DNA of 64,000 nucleotides from Fluviicola sp. (GCA_029866325.1 JARWZO010000003.1:124001-188000), one strand, 5' to 3'. Shown: positions 16,888 through 25,927, counted from the stretch's first letter. The notes: generated by a model from the sequence alone, not told the origin. Numbers and translations are program-made.

Positions 16888-17788
16888 TCCTTTCGCGATT
16901 AATCACAAGCAGGAATTGATATTACTCGGTTCTTGTTTTTCAACGAATTTGAATCAACGACTGAGAAGAGCCGGATTTACCTCTGTTTCCAATCCGTTCG
17001 GTGTTGTATTTCATCCGATAGCATTGGCTCAGTTTATCAATGAAAGCTTAAATTCAGCTCAAGAACGAATTCTTTGTTCGGAAGATGTTTGGCTTTCATG
17101 GGATGCCGGAAGTGAGGTTTACGCCATGTCAGAAGGTGAATTGCACAATCGTTTATCGATCATTCGCTCGGAGTTTAAACAAGCCATTGAACGTTCAGGA
17201 TGTCTCCTAATTACACTTGGTTCTGCTCATGGATATCGATTGAAAGCGACCTATGAATTAGTAGCGAACTGTCACAAACAACCGGGTGCGATGTTCGAAA
17301 AAGAACTGACTGAAACAGCGGAAATGTTGGCAGTTTGGCGCAATACTTTGACGCAATTAAAACAATTTTATCCGAAGCTGAAGATCATTTTTACTGTAAG
17401 CCCTGTGCGTTATTCACGCGACGGTTGGGTAGAAAACAATCGATCTAAAGCGCGTTTGTTCGAGTTGGTGCAACAATTACAAGATGAATTTAACCTAGGT
17501 TATTTCCCTTCTTACGAACTCATCAATGATGTGCTGCGCGATTATCGTTATTTTGAACCGGATGGTGTACACCCAAATCAATTGGCGGTTGACGAAGTTT
17601 GGAAATTGTTTCGATCGTGGTATTTCAACGTTGAAACAATGGCATTAACTGACGAAATGGAAGCGTTACGTAAGATGGAGGAACACCGCTTGTTATTTCC
17701 TGAATCAGAGAATGCCAGGAAATTTCAACTTTCATTCAAAGAAAAAAGGGAAAGTTTCCTTTCCCTTCATCCATTTATTAGTTGGTGA
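16853..17788 (+). CDS. GSCFA-domain protein (SGNH-hydrolase-like)
   Basis: 311 aa. The signature GSCFSTNL lies near residue 26, with later blocks LLITLGSAHGYR, IIFTVSPVRYSRDGW and YFEPDGVHPNQLAVDEVW, the last matching the Asp-x-x-His block of SGNH/GDSL esterases. Likely an O-acyl-modifying enzyme for a glycan; activity not shown. It starts 35 nt inside the preceding deacetylase-like gene, so it is translationally coupled, and ends the radC-wecB operon. Confidence 0.85.
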   Translation: METNPHFPRPIDPFAINHKQELILLGSCFSTNLNQRLRRAGFTSVSNPFGVVFHPIALAQFINESLNSAQERILCSEDVWLSWDAGSEVYAMSEGELHNRLSIIRSEFKQAIERSGCLLITLGSAHGYRLKATYELVANCHKQPGAMFEKELTETAEMLAVWRNTLTQLKQFYPKLKIIFTVSPVRYSRDGWVENNRSKARLFELVQQLQDEFNLGYFPSYELINDVLRDYRYFEPDGVHPNQLAVDEVWKLFRSWYFNVETMALTDEMEALRKMEEHRLLFPESENARKFQLSFKEKRESFLSLHPFISW

Positions 17789-17796
17789 GAGTAATA

Positions 17797-19017
17797 TTAT
17801 TTCCCTCTGCTGGTAATCAACCCTTTGTATTCGCTTGGTTCACCTAAAAGCGGTTTTTTCATCACCACTTTCCATAACCATGTTGATCCAGTCGGAACCA
17901 ATTGACCTGTACGTGAGTCAATACCGTTCCAACCTTGAGAAGCATCGGAAGTTTTATAAAGTACCGTCATGTTGTTCGGATCCATGATCACCATTTCGAA
18001 TGGCGTGTCGCGCATGGTCAGAGCTAACGGAATAAATTGATTGGTACGTGAATCGCCACTGGAAGGATAAAATCCGGTAGGCGCCATCAGGTTGTATATT
18101 TCGTTTAATGTTACCGTTTTTGTTTCGCTAACAGCACAGCCGTTGGCATCTGTTGAATTTGCAGTCACATTTACCTCACGCTCGGTATAAGGATGAACGA
18201 CAAGGTGATTTTTTTCGCTTGTTTTTGCTACCACATTTGATTCCCAAGAAACTGGTTGTTCCGTTCCGCTAACATCAAATTTCAATGTTGGAATTCCGTT
18301 TTCATACAACAACGAAGCATCTACATCAATGTACAATTGTGCCGAAGCTTCATTCACTGTAATCAATTCCGTTGAACGTCCTGTTTCTACTTGAATAGCA
18401 CCTGATTTAGACGATTTGATCTCTGCCGATTGTTTTGGCTGAATGAGTTTTGTACGTCCGTTCGGATAAGTAACCGTTACAACTACATCGTTCGGATTTT
18501 CGATAACAAATGTTTCATTCAAACAAATTTCAGAAGGAAGCGTCAATTTCACAAAGCGTGGGCGTAATTCAGGTTCTGCACCGATTGTTTCAGGCTCAGA
18601 AATTAACTCAATCAGCGGAAAATTTTCAATCGAAGGAATAGCTTCCACTTGTAGAGGTGTCGGATCGATTTCCGGCTCTAAATAATCTCCGCCAACATGC
18701 GTAGCTGAAGTTGAACCGTTTTGGTTTTGTCCATTTTTCACATAAGCTGATTGACTAGTTTCTTGTTGAGTAGAAGCAACTTGTTCCGTTTTAGGAGCTA
18801 CTCGATTGTCTGTCGATTCAGTAGAAGTTAAAGCAAAATAAGTAGCAGAACTTACCAACACCGTTCCGATAGAAGCGGCAAACCACCATTTACGGTAGAA
18901 TGGGGTGGAAGGAGTTCCGTCTAAACGCTTAGAGAATTGTTCCCACGCGCCACCGTCATACGGAAGCTCGTAGTTCTCTAATTGTTGCTTAATAATGCGT
19001 TCAATGTTTTCTTTCAT
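17797..19017 (-). CDS. Single-pass anti-sigma factor candidate with CHU_C-like periplasmic C-terminus
   Basis: 406 aa. Short cytoplasmic segment (residues 1-42, acidic/amphipathic, containing YELPYDGGAWEQF), one membrane helix (about 45-66), then a Ser/Thr/Gln-rich stretch and periplasmic beta domains. The last 95 residues (APTGFYPSSGDSRTNQF, FEMVIMDPNNM, GWNGIDSRTGQLVPTGSTW) align block for block with the gliding-motility/T9SS type B C-terminal domain seen at 63319-63600 (APNSFTPDDDEFNQTW, FELLIFDRWGE, KWDGTYNGKILPAGTY). It overlaps the ECF sigma gene by 4 nt, so it is the likely membrane anti-sigma factor. The fusion to a T9SS-type domain is unusual and suggests it senses envelope or secretion status. 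Confidence 0.7.
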   Translation of the reverse strand: MKENIERIIKQQLENYELPYDGGAWEQFSKRLDGTPSTPFYRKWWFAASIGTVLVSSATYFALTSTESTDNRVAPKTEQVASTQQETSQSAYVKNGQNQNGSTSATHVGGDYLEPEIDPTPLQVEAIPSIENFPLIELISEPETIGAEPELRPRFVKLTLPSEICLNETFVIENPNDVVVTVTYPNGRTKLIQPKQSAEIKSSKSGAIQVETGRSTELITVNEASAQLYIDVDASLLYENGIPTLKFDVSGTEQPVSWESNVVAKTSEKNHLVVHPYTEREVNVTANSTDANGCAVSETKTVTLNEIYNLMAPTGFYPSSGDSRTNQFIPLALTMRDTPFEMVIMDPNNMTVLYKTSDASQGWNGIDSRTGQLVPTGSTWLWKVVMKKPLLGEPSEYKGLITSRGK

Positions 19018-19580
19018 GACGCGATATGTATAAATTTTTGTTTCAAATAATTCTGCAGGTTCATTTTAGCCTTTGCAAGGTTCGACTTGGATGTTCCTTC
19101 ACTAATTCCCAATGCTTCAGCAATTTCCTTGTGCGTATAATCCTCTAAAACATAGAGGTTAAACACCATTTTGTATGCCGGAGAAAGGTTTTGAATGGCT
19201 TCCATTGCTACTTCTGCTTTTAGCGAAGTGATGTCCCAATCTTCCCCTTCATCTTCATCGGGAATGTACTTGAAGTCATTCACGTTATCGGATAGGTGTG
19301 TATCCTTTCGGACTTTTCGAATCGCATCGATGGCGCAATTTGCCATGATCCGTCTCACCCAACCTTCAAACGAGCCCTTACTGTCGTACCCCTTAATATT
19401 ATCAAAGACCTTTATAAACCCCTCTTGCAAAACTTCTTGTGCGGAATCTCTATCTGAAATATAACGCAGGCAAACGGCCAACATTTTCCCGTAGAAATGG
19501 CGAAACAACTGCTCTTGTGCCCGCCTGTCGGACTTTTTGCACAGCTCAATTAGTTCTTCCACACTCCAATTTTGTTTCAC
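19014..19580 (-). CDS. ECF-type RNA polymerase sigma factor (RpoE-like)
   Basis: 188 aa. Region 2 (RHFYGKMLAVCLRYISDRD, then EVLQEGFIKVFDNI and FEGWVRRIMANCAIDAIRK) and region 4 (NLSPAYKMVFNLYVLEDY, then HKEIAEALGISEGTSKSNL) are complete. An acidic linker (IPDEDEGEDWD) separates them. Initiation appears to be at GTG (19578-19580), as no in-frame ATG precedes it. The gene is followed with a 4-nt overlap by a membrane protein that is the probable anti-sigma factor. Confidence 0.92.
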   Translation of the reverse strand: MKQNWSVEELIELCKKSDRRAQEQLFRHFYGKMLAVCLRYISDRDSAQEVLQEGFIKVFDNIKGYDSKGSFEGWVRRIMANCAIDAIRKVRKDTHLSDNVNDFKYIPDEDEGEDWDITSLKAEVAMEAIQNLSPAYKMVFNLYVLEDYTHKEIAEALGISEGTSKSNLAKAKMNLQNYLKQKFIHIAS

Positions 19581-19742
19581 AGTCGTATACTTGATAAACG
19601 GTTACCTCTTTCAATGGTTGCCTACTTTGAAAAATCTATTCACAAATAACGCGAATTATGAACAGTTTAGCGCCTAGCTCCGAAGATTTATTGTTATTTT
19701 CGCGACGCAAATTAGAATGGAATTTCAATTAAATAAAAGACA

Positions 19743-20681
19743 ATGAAAGTAACTGTAGTTGGAGCCGGAAATGTAGGTGCAACATGCGCTGATGTTTTAG
19801 CCCATAGAGAAATTGCCAATGAAATAGTATTGTTGGATATCAAAGAAGGGTTCGCAGAAGGAAAAGCCTTAGACATTTGGCAGACTTCTCCGATCAACTT
19901 GTACGATTCACGTACGGTAGGTTCTACGAATGATTATTCAAAGACAGCTGATTCGGATGTAGTGGTTATTACTTCCGGACTTCCACGTAAACCGGGAATG
20001 TCGCGCGATGATTTGATCGCTACCAATGCCGGTATCGTAAAAACAGTTACCGAAAATGTCATCAAATATTCTCCTAATGCAGTAATCATTGTTGTTTCCA
20101 ATCCGTTGGATGTAATGACTTATTGTGCTTTCTTGAATGCGAAAACAGATCCTAAGAAAGTATTTGGTATGGCAGGTATCTTGGATACGGCTCGTTACCG
20201 TGCTTTCCTTGCCGAAGAATTGAACGTTTCTCCGAAAGATATCCAGGCAGTATTGATGGGTGGACACGGAGATACAATGGTTCCGCTTCCTCGTTACACA
20301 ACTGTAGGTGGTATTCCGGTTACTGAAATGATTGGCGAAGAGAAATTAAACGAAATCATCGAGCGCACGAAATTCGGTGGTGGTGAAATCGTGAAATTAC
20401 TTGGAACTTCTGCATGGTACGCTCCGGGAGCTGCTGCAGCTCAAATGGTGGAAGCAATAGTGCGCGACCAACGTCGTGTGTTTCCTGTTTGTGCTTGGTT
20501 GCAAGGTGAATACGGAATGAACGATATTTACTTAGGAGTTCCTGTAATTCTTGGTAAAAACGGAATCGAAAAAATCATTGAATTGGATTTGAATGCTGAC
20601 GAGCGCAAATTGTTGGAAGAATCAGCTGTTGCCGTAAAAGGGGTAATGGATGTATTGGATAACATGACTGCGAACGCGTAA
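19743..20681 (+). CDS. mdh: Malate dehydrogenase
   Basis: 312 aa, LDH-like type found in Bacteroidota. NAD-binding GAGNVGATCADVLA at the N-terminus, Asp for NAD selectivity (LLDIKEG), substrate-binding arginines in SGLPRKPGMSRDDL, the Asp/Arg pair in LDTARYRAFLAEEL, and catalytic His in GGHGDTMVPL. Oxidises malate to oxaloacetate in the TCA cycle. Monocistronic, with a clear terminator. Confidence 0.97.
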   Translation: MKVTVVGAGNVGATCADVLAHREIANEIVLLDIKEGFAEGKALDIWQTSPINLYDSRTVGSTNDYSKTADSDVVVITSGLPRKPGMSRDDLIATNAGIVKTVTENVIKYSPNAVIIVVSNPLDVMTYCAFLNAKTDPKKVFGMAGILDTARYRAFLAEELNVSPKDIQAVLMGGHGDTMVPLPRYTTVGGIPVTEMIGEEKLNEIIERTKFGGGEIVKLLGTSAWYAPGAAAAQMVEAIVRDQRRVFPVCAWLQGEYGMNDIYLGVPVILGKNGIEKIIELDLNADERKLLEESAVAVKGVMDVLDNMTANA

Positions 20682-20704
20682 GCAAATCATTATAATATTT
20701 ATGG

Positions 20705-20737
20705 AATCCATCAGTCTTTTGGCTGGTGGATTTTTTT
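20705..20737 (+). terminator. Rho-independent terminator of mdh
   Basis: Ten-bp stem (TCCATCAGTC with GGCTGGTGGA, two G-U pairs), TTTT loop and a T7 tail. Confidence 0.85.
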
Positions 20738-20761
20738 GTTTCATTAAAGTTCATGAATATA

Positions 20762-20789
20762 TCATCTTCACTGAATTCAGTGAAGATGA
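20762..20789. repeat. 28-bp perfect palindrome
   Basis: Half-site TCATCTTCACTGAA joined directly to its exact reverse complement, centred on GAATTC. It lies 73 bp before the small Trp/Tyr-rich gene, after the mdh terminator. No T tract follows on either strand, so a regulator site or cruciform is more likely than a terminator. Confidence 0.8.
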
Positions 20790-20861
20790 ATCATTGTAAG
20801 TAGGTACATGTAGGTTGATAAATAATTGTTGATTTGTTTAAACCAAGTTATTTACAGTAGT

Positions 20862-21194
20862 ATGAAAATTTTGATTCAAAAGATGTTGATTGTAATAGCA
20901 TTTTTTCTTTGTGCGGACAAAGTGTTATACGCACAACGTGGATGGTCCGCAGGAAATTATTACTATAATCAAGGAGGAAGCGATAGAACTTGTGGTCCTA
21001 TAAGGTCAGTTTGGAAAACAGATGGTCAATTCTCTTGGTATGAAGGATGGCAAACCTGTCGTGATAGAAAATGGTATCAAGAATATCATTCAGGATATAT
21101 TTATCTCTGGGGAAGTAATGGATGGTATACAGAATGGCAAGAAGGGTATTTTTGGACTTTTTATTGGTATGATTTCGAGTACAGAGCTTGGTAA
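20862..21194 (+). CDS. Small secreted Trp/Tyr-rich protein
   Basis: 110 aa. After a signal peptide (MKILIQKMLIVIAFFLCADKVLYAQ) the mature part of about 86 residues contains 11 Trp and 13 Tyr, spaced regularly in WY, YW and GW pairs (FSWYEGWQTC, KWYQEYHSGYIYLWG, NGWYTEWQ), plus two Cys. I recognise no family. Such spacing suggests short beta strands with exposed aromatic rows, as in carbohydrate- or surface-binding modules; that is speculation. The start at 20862 is chosen because it begins the signal peptide. Confidence 0.65.
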   Translation: MKILIQKMLIVIAFFLCADKVLYAQRGWSAGNYYYNQGGSDRTCGPIRSVWKTDGQFSWYEGWQTCRDRKWYQEYHSGYIYLWGSNGWYTEWQEGYFWTFYWYDFEYRAW

Positions 21195-21229
21195 TTCAAT
21201 TACTCATTGGTCTCAATATAAATTGCCTC

Positions 21230-24200
21230 TTAATTCGATTTCACCAACCTCAATTGTTCCACCACATTATCATTATCCAAAATCCGAATCACATAAACCG
21301 CAGAAGGGTAATTGTGTAGATCAATTACCGTTTCATTGCCATTTTGATTGAGTGATTTGGTTTCTAAAACACGTCCTGTAAGATCGATCAGTTGATAGTA
21401 TTGATTGGCATGATCACCTTCTTTTGCTAATAAATAGGCAGTTTGTTTGGCCGGATTCGGATAAAGAGAGTACAACGGAACTTCATCAGATTCCATTACT
21501 TCGGTTACGTCCTGAACAAAGTAGGCATCAAACTGAATAGAAGTCACATCAAGTGTGTCAAGAAAAATAGCGTTTAGCTGATTTGCAATCAAACCGTTGT
21601 TGCCCCAATTCGAGAAGATGTAGTTGTCATTAGCAATTGCTTCAATCTTGATCGGAACACCGTTGAAATAAACTCCAGACCATGGGTAATCAGTCGGTTC
21701 AATAGTGCTGATGTGGATTTTTCCGGCACCTGCAGGATGTACGTCCAATACTAAATCAACTTGATTGGGTAGGTTAAAGTTGTATTCGATGTGATCACGA
21801 ACATTGTCGGTGCGCAATTGAAACTGGTCTTGCATGATGAGGTGACGGTTGTTGAAATCACTCATCTGTTGGAAAATATTCCCAGGATCGCCCCAGCGAG
21901 CGTATTCGTTCTGCATTTCCACCACTGTTTGATCGAAGAAACTATTTTCTACATCTGTCAATCTTTCCGGTAGGTAGGAAGTGTTCATCAAATCCGCAAA
22001 ACGGTTGATGAAATAGTCGTGGAACCGATTGTTCTGAATGCTTTGCAACCACACATTGACAAACGGATTACCGCTACCTTGATTCATTAAATAGCTGATG
22101 TGATCGTAATAACTGTCATTCCAACCCAAAGGTGGCAAGCCCGACTCTAAATCAATCGTACAGAAACGGTAACGGAAATCAGAGGCATCGGAACGGTAAA
22201 TTTTAATGTTGTTTTGCGGCCAATCCACATTCGCCATCCACGATTCACTGATGATGTAATCGCTGTAATAAGTTAAGTCAAAATAACGATCAGCATCATC
22301 CCAATAGGTCGGAGAAGCCGGATTCAATGCGTCAAACGCATCGTAATTGGCATAAAACGTATCCACAGGAGCTCCTTTTACCGAACGTAAAACACTTCCA
22401 TACCAATAACTTAGGGATAAGATATCTGTTGAATCTTGATCGGCGTTTTCTAATTCATCAAAGTATTCGGGATTGAATTTTTCGCGCAGTTCATACAACC
22501 CGAAATAACCGCCGTTGATGTAAACAGACACAGGTCGCCAAGCAGAATAATAGGTGTTTGTTTCGGCGCACATGGCTTCGGTTTGAAAGGCATCTTTGTA
22601 GGGATAATCCAGGTAAGTATTACTACCATTTCTCAGGTAAAAATCACTGTATTTCGTGCGTTCTGATCTGTTGGGAATGAGAGGGTAATTTACAGCACCT
22701 TCTCCCAGTGTACCGTTTGACAATTCTACACGCATGGAATGCTGCGGATGAGAACGGCTGCCTCCTGCACCGCCATCGATTTGAATGCCGGTGTTTTGAG
22801 AAAAAACCAACTGATTGTCTTCCGTGAAATAATCGATATATGCGTCTCTTTGCCAATCCTGAGCCCAATTATCAAAGATTCCGTCAGGACCATAAAGGTT
22901 GGCGTTGTCGGTAACCAATGAAATGATTGGAGTGACGTGATCAATTCCTAAAAGAAAAGATGCTACTGTAATGCTACTTGGTAAAAAACCGTTGGAAAAC
23001 GCACGCGCTCTGAGCACAGAGGAAGTAAAAATAGTAACCGGTGTTCCGGTATAAAGAGTTGAAGCCGTTGTTGGTTCGCTTCCGTCTAGTGTATAATAAA
23101 CGTTGCTTCCCAATCCGTTCGGATTGTTGATGGTTACATTCAGCGAAGTGGCGAAAATGCCCGATTGTTCTGTGAAAGTTGGAGCTACAAGGTAATACGA
23201 ATAAGGAATAGAAGCGTTGTTGGTTGCTCCCGGAGTTGGTGTATCAAACAGGAATGGAGTAGCTGAAGCATCAGGTAATAAACCACGGCTGTTGTTCAGA
23301 TTTTGGCAATTGACATACAAACTACTAATTTCCGTTTGGGCAGGATTGTAAAGATGAACGACTTCTCCCGATTGCGAAATCGAGAAATTGGTGTGCTGGA
23401 AATTATTGATATTGACGCTTTCAAACGAGCTTGAAACGGCATCATACGGCACCATCATCATATCGAATTCGATGTAGGTGTAGACCATACCGGGATCGGT
23501 TGAAACAACGTCAAATGCCAAACTGCTGATATCACCGGCCACGACTCCTGCTGCTGTCAATTCCGAAGCTCTGATGAGCATTTGGTGTTTTGCCCCCCAA
23601 TACCAGTTTCCATAAGGAGCCGGATAGTCTGTTCCCGAGTTTTGTATGACCCCTGTACCGATTGTTTGACCGTTAATGCGCAGGTTCGGACGCTGATTCA
23701 CGGCATTTCCCATCGTGTATCCGCAGGCAGCGTCACTACCATCCTGAAACGCAAAAACGGTTGAAGCAAAGGAGGTAGCGGTTTGATTAAAAATGGAATT
23801 CAAGGTATAACCATCATCTTTGTAAGAACAGGTATTGATGAGAATATTCGATACTCCATCCCAGTAAAATGGGGTAGCGAAGGTATGTGTATTCCAGCCC
23901 GGAGTTGGCGTATAGCCTGTTGCGGTCAAGACGTTTGTGAATCCACTAATCGGTTTGCGGTTTTTCCCACTGCAAAAAACGATTTTGTATTCTCCTGGAA
24001 GCATTGAAATACTTGGGAAAACCCATTTCAACGGATTTGCTGCATTATCCGAAAGTGAATAGTTCAATAACGGAAGTGTATCTGCAGTAGGATTGTAAAG
24101 CTCAATCCAATCCGGATAATCACCGTCTTCGTCTGCAACAGTTGTGTAATTGCGGTTACTGCCTTCGTTTAGGTAAAACTGTGCATTTGCGTTGATGGAA

Positions 24201-24241
24201 AGAAAAGCTAAAAAAGCTAATAAGTAGAGACGTGTAGTCAT
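21230..24241 (-). CDS. CotH-kinase-family secreted protein with lamin-tail and T9SS domains
   Basis: 1003 aa. Signal peptide (TRLYLLAFLAFLSINANAQ), an N-terminal lamin-tail domain (FYLNEGSNRN through YPDWIELYNPTADT), a chitobiase-type C-terminal module (YYTLDGSEPTTAS), then a CotH domain (residues about 470-800) with SDFYLRNGSN, VSVYINGGYFGLYELREKF, WPQNNIKIYR and FCTIDLESGL. A T9SS type A sorting domain (LYPNPAKQTAYLLA to the end) completes it. CotH proteins are atypical secreted kinases in spores; in Bacteroidota the role is unknown. Start taken at 24241 (MTTRLYLL) rather than 24 nt upstream, since it begins the signal sequence. Confidence 0.87.
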   Translation of the reverse strand: MTTRLYLLAFLAFLSINANAQFYLNEGSNRNYTTVADEDGDYPDWIELYNPTADTLPLLNYSLSDNAANPLKWVFPSISMLPGEYKIVFCSGKNRKPISGFTNVLTATGYTPTPGWNTHTFATPFYWDGVSNILINTCSYKDDGYTLNSIFNQTATSFASTVFAFQDGSDAACGYTMGNAVNQRPNLRINGQTIGTGVIQNSGTDYPAPYGNWYWGAKHQMLIRASELTAAGVVAGDISSLAFDVVSTDPGMVYTYIEFDMMMVPYDAVSSSFESVNINNFQHTNFSISQSGEVVHLYNPAQTEISSLYVNCQNLNNSRGLLPDASATPFLFDTPTPGATNNASIPYSYYLVAPTFTEQSGIFATSLNVTINNPNGLGSNVYYTLDGSEPTTASTLYTGTPVTIFTSSVLRARAFSNGFLPSSITVASFLLGIDHVTPIISLVTDNANLYGPDGIFDNWAQDWQRDAYIDYFTEDNQLVFSQNTGIQIDGGAGGSRSHPQHSMRVELSNGTLGEGAVNYPLIPNRSERTKYSDFYLRNGSNTYLDYPYKDAFQTEAMCAETNTYYSAWRPVSVYINGGYFGLYELREKFNPEYFDELENADQDSTDILSLSYWYGSVLRSVKGAPVDTFYANYDAFDALNPASPTYWDDADRYFDLTYYSDYIISESWMANVDWPQNNIKIYRSDASDFRYRFCTIDLESGLPPLGWNDSYYDHISYLMNQGSGNPFVNVWLQSIQNNRFHDYFINRFADLMNTSYLPERLTDVENSFFDQTVVEMQNEYARWGDPGNIFQQMSDFNNRHLIMQDQFQLRTDNVRDHIEYNFNLPNQVDLVLDVHPAGAGKIHISTIEPTDYPWSGVYFNGVPIKIEAIANDNYIFSNWGNNGLIANQLNAIFLDTLDVTSIQFDAYFVQDVTEVMESDEVPLYSLYPNPAKQTAYLLAKEGDHANQYYQLIDLTGRVLETKSLNQNGNETVIDLHNYPSAVYVIRILDNDNVVEQLRLVKSN

Positions 24242-24306
24242 AGTTTGAGCATTGAAGATACACAATACTACAAAAAACCACTCAAACTAAAACGATAAGC
24301 TACTAT

Positions 24307-25695
24307 TTACGGTTGATATTCATAAACCCCTATATCAGGATTTATGTCTCGGTCAAAATCCACTAGATCTTTCGTTAGACTAAACAACGGATCACCGGCA
24401 TCTCGCAATGGAGAAGCACTCCAAAACCTAAAATCGTCGCCCCCGGTATCTCTAAATGCAGGACTGAAGTTAAACAAACAACTGTTAAACATCGGGTTGT
24501 TACTTGAAGGTAGGCGAATCGCGCAATTTCGGTAAACGAAGTTGATGTTCACGCCGCCCTGATCAATGGTATCCATGACCAGTTCTTCATCACCACCACC
24601 GTAAATTACACAATTGTTGAATTCTCCTGAAATGTCGGTTATTGTAGTAGTGCCGTTTGTGGTATAATAATTCCGCATTCCAATAGCCGGATAGGAACCG
24701 TCGCCACCGCCGTAACCAAGCAAGTTACAATGTGTAAATTTCATATCGGCTCCCTGTAATACAATCATGGCATGAATGGCATTACTGTGAATAAGCACAT
24801 TTTCTGCCACAATTTTCGGATCGTCAAACAGCAACATTCCATAACTGGCGCTGTTCCAAATTTCTGTGTTTTTGAGCGTGAGTGTTGTATTGGACGAACC
24901 ACCTAGCTTCGATTCCACATGAATGCCTGTGATGCCGTTTTTAATTTCAGCATGATCGATCAGACAATTATCGGCACTATCGAGGTAAATTCCGTAATAC
25001 TGACCCGGTACATTGTCATAATCCTGTTCCAAACGATCGCCTTGAAACGTGACTTTTTCAGCAGCAGTTCCGTTTACAATTAATGTACTTTGGTTCACAT
25101 ACAATGCGCTTAGTTTGTGAAGAAAAACATCGGTTCCGGCCGGAATGGTCAATGTAGAACCATTCAAAACCCTTGAAACACCATAAATTACATGTGGTTT
25201 GTCGTTGGGCCACGTTCCCGTCGGATTGATATCATTGTAATGAAAATAAGCATCTTGTCCCCAAACGGCTAGTTTCACATATTGGTCTTTTCCGTTGGTT
25301 CTAAAACGAATGGAATCTTCCACAATCATCGGGAGAATTCCGCCGTTTACATTCAGCGTTACTTCCACAAAACAATAAAGGCTGTCGTTTTTTTCGATTT
25401 CGATGTTGGTAAAAGATGTTCCTTGTAGTCCGTCGAAGTTCATTCTGAAAGGAGAAGATGCTCCACCTACCAATTCAATTTCGTCGATTGTGAGTGTTTT
25501 ATTGTCGCGATTATAAACTTTAAAGTTCTGGGTAGTAGAGCCTATAGTTGTGAAAACAGTGTCGAACACTACTGTGTCAGCAGAAAATTCAAGATTGCCT
25601 TTTGAAGCAAAATTCTTCTTTTTGCATGATTGTGTAGTGAGACTCAAGGTCAACAGCAAAAGAGTCGCAATTATGGAAATGGTATATTTCATCAT
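24307..25695 (-). CDS. Lipoprotein with right-handed parallel beta-helix
   Basis: 462 aa. Lipoprotein signal with lipobox TTQSC (Cys about residue 24) followed by KKK. An N-terminal Ig-like domain (VVFDTVFTTIGSTTQNF, typical of choice-of-anchor or ASPM-like modules) precedes a parallel beta-helix with turns such as ADNCLIDHAEIKNGITGIHV and TLTLKNTEIWNSASYGMLLF. It ends with the short motif DINPDIGVYEYQP common in Bacteroidota right-handed helix proteins. Likely an outer-membrane-anchored surface protein; a polysaccharide lyase role is possible but no catalytic residues can be assigned. Confidence 0.8.
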   Translation of the reverse strand: MMKYTISIIATLLLLTLSLTTQSCKKKNFASKGNLEFSADTVVFDTVFTTIGSTTQNFKVYNRDNKTLTIDEIELVGGASSPFRMNFDGLQGTSFTNIEIEKNDSLYCFVEVTLNVNGGILPMIVEDSIRFRTNGKDQYVKLAVWGQDAYFHYNDINPTGTWPNDKPHVIYGVSRVLNGSTLTIPAGTDVFLHKLSALYVNQSTLIVNGTAAEKVTFQGDRLEQDYDNVPGQYYGIYLDSADNCLIDHAEIKNGITGIHVESKLGGSSNTTLTLKNTEIWNSASYGMLLFDDPKIVAENVLIHSNAIHAMIVLQGADMKFTHCNLLGYGGGDGSYPAIGMRNYYTTNGTTTITDISGEFNNCVIYGGGDEELVMDTIDQGGVNINFVYRNCAIRLPSSNNPMFNSCLFNFSPAFRDTGGDDFRFWSASPLRDAGDPLFSLTKDLVDFDRDINPDIGVYEYQP

Positions 25696-25732
25696 GACAA
25701 AAATAACGAAAGAGTGATTGGTTTATTTTTTT

Positions 25733-25894
25733 GAGGCTGTTTAAAATTGTTTGATGATATAAATTGGCTAGGCATTTTGAGAAGGCATGAGGCAGATTTT
25801 GGAGCCATAGCTTGCGTCTCTGGTGTTAAAATAGAACGAAATGACTTCCAAAATGATGGGTAAGAATGAAATTGGAACAAATTTAAACAGACTC
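25733..25894. repeat. MITE-like element of 162 bp
   Basis: Imperfect terminal inverted repeats of 21 bp (17 identical): left begins GAGGCTGTTTAAAATTG, right is the complement of GAGTCTGTTTAAATTTG. No transposase is inside. A 62-aa minus-strand reading frame crosses it but has no recognisable features. The right arm abuts the rpmE2 promoter. Confidence 0.5.
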
Positions 25895-25898
25895 TTTG

Positions 25899-25927
25899 TT
25901 GCTAATTAAAAAGTTTGCTTATCTTTG
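25899..25927 (+). promoter_or_regulatory. Promoter of rpmE2
   Basis: TTG at 25899-25901 and TATCTTTG at 25920-25927, separated by 18 nt, match the Bacteroidota -33/-7 pattern. The leader to the ATG is about 42 nt. Confidence 0.65.

Noticed and set aside
25692-25880. 62-aa minus-strand ORF between the beta-helix lipoprotein and rpmE2
   Set aside because: It lies mostly inside the MITE-like repeat and shows no recognisable protein features.
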